Positions 5,368-5,552 of a DNA stretch of 5,552 nt are shown in pieces. Both the position numbers and the translations under genes were made by a program. Position 1 is the stretch's first letter, and the number at the start of each line of letters is the position of its first letter. Source of the DNA: Clostridiaceae bacterium (GTDB lineage: Bacteria; Bacillota; Clostridia; Saccharofermentanales; DTU023); the NCBI GenBank assembly GCA_012798865.1, contig JAAZMK010000151.1:1-5552 (forward strand), given 5' to 3'. The notes beneath the pieces are model-generated. The model did not search any database and was not told where the DNA came from. It was given only the letters and a program-made list of their open reading frames with translations.

Positions 5368-5552
5368 ATGCGCGCACATCACGACACGATTTTGATCATC
5401 GATTTGGGCGGCGAACTCGCCCGCGTGATCGTACATAAAATCCGCGATTTGAACGTCTACTGCGAGCTGATCACACCGCATCGCGCGATCTATCGGGAGA
5501 CCTTGACGGATGAAACGCTCAAGGGCATCGTCGTCACGGGAAGGATCGACTC
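5368..5552 (+). CDS. guaA: N-terminus of a divergent GMP synthase-like glutamine amidotransferase (cut by window edge)
   Basis: Only 61 codons are visible. The sequence TILIIDLGGELARVI followed by HKIRDLNVYCEL and LKGIVVTGRID aligns end to end with the start of GuaA (E. coli ILILDFGSQYTQL, RRVRELGVYCEL, PSGIILSGGPES). GuaA converts XMP to GMP using ammonia from its N-terminal class I glutamine amidotransferase domain. The fold-defining strand, the VYCEL strand and the spacing are kept, but two signature motifs are altered. DFGSQY is DLGGEL (residues 12-17), and SGGPxS is TGRID (57-61), so the second glycine, which in this family helps form the oxyanion hole, is an arginine. The catalytic Cys-His-Glu triad and any synthetase domain lie beyond the window. 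It could be a divergent active GuaA, a paralogue with a weakened or inactive glutaminase domain, or a stand-alone amidotransferase-like protein. Spacing indicates an operon with cobO. Confidence 0.65.
   Translation, partial: MRAHHDTILIIDLGGELARVIVHKIRDLNVYCELITPHRAIYRETLTDETLKGIVVTGRID

Overview
The window looks like chromosomal DNA from a Bacillota (Firmicutes) bacterium, possibly a moderately GC-rich Clostridia relative. This is inferred from strong AGGAGG-type ribosome binding sites, tight gene spacing, and the Firmicutes-like form of the cobalamin adenosyltransferase. I cannot name the species. All genes I accept are on the + strand; long open frames on the - strand are shadows.

Layout. 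(1) Bases 1-1220 hold the 3' part of a large, very acidic protein whose start lies upstream of the window; it has no family I can name. (2) Bases 1221-1396 hold a perfect 11-bp stem-loop (1290-1320) that separates it from the next operon. (3) Bases 1397-4489 hold a three-gene ABC-2 exporter operon: a compact ATPase (222 aa) and two different permeases (417 and 389 aa). Each permease has one N-terminal membrane segment, a large extracytoplasmic domain, and a cluster of five more segments. The genes are translationally coupled: the first stop overlaps the ribosome binding site of the next gene, and the two permease genes overlap by 10 bases. (4) Bases 4490-4794 are non-coding and carry an exact 23-bp direct repeat, two copies 103 bases apart, with weaker similarity continuing downstream. 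(5) Bases 4795-5355 encode a CobO/BtuR-type cob(I)alamin adenosyltransferase. (6) From 5368 to the right edge is the start of a GuaA-like (GMP synthase, class I glutamine amidotransferase) protein with altered key motifs.

How the genes work together. The ATPase and two permeases should form one heteromeric exporter of unknown substrate. The acidic protein upstream could be an extracytoplasmic partner, but only position supports this. CobO and the GuaA-like gene are packed with a shared stop/ribosome-binding-site region and so are probably co-transcribed. No novel system is proven here. The best leads are the altered GuaA-like N-terminus, the intergenic repeat, and the unassigned acidic protein beside the exporter.
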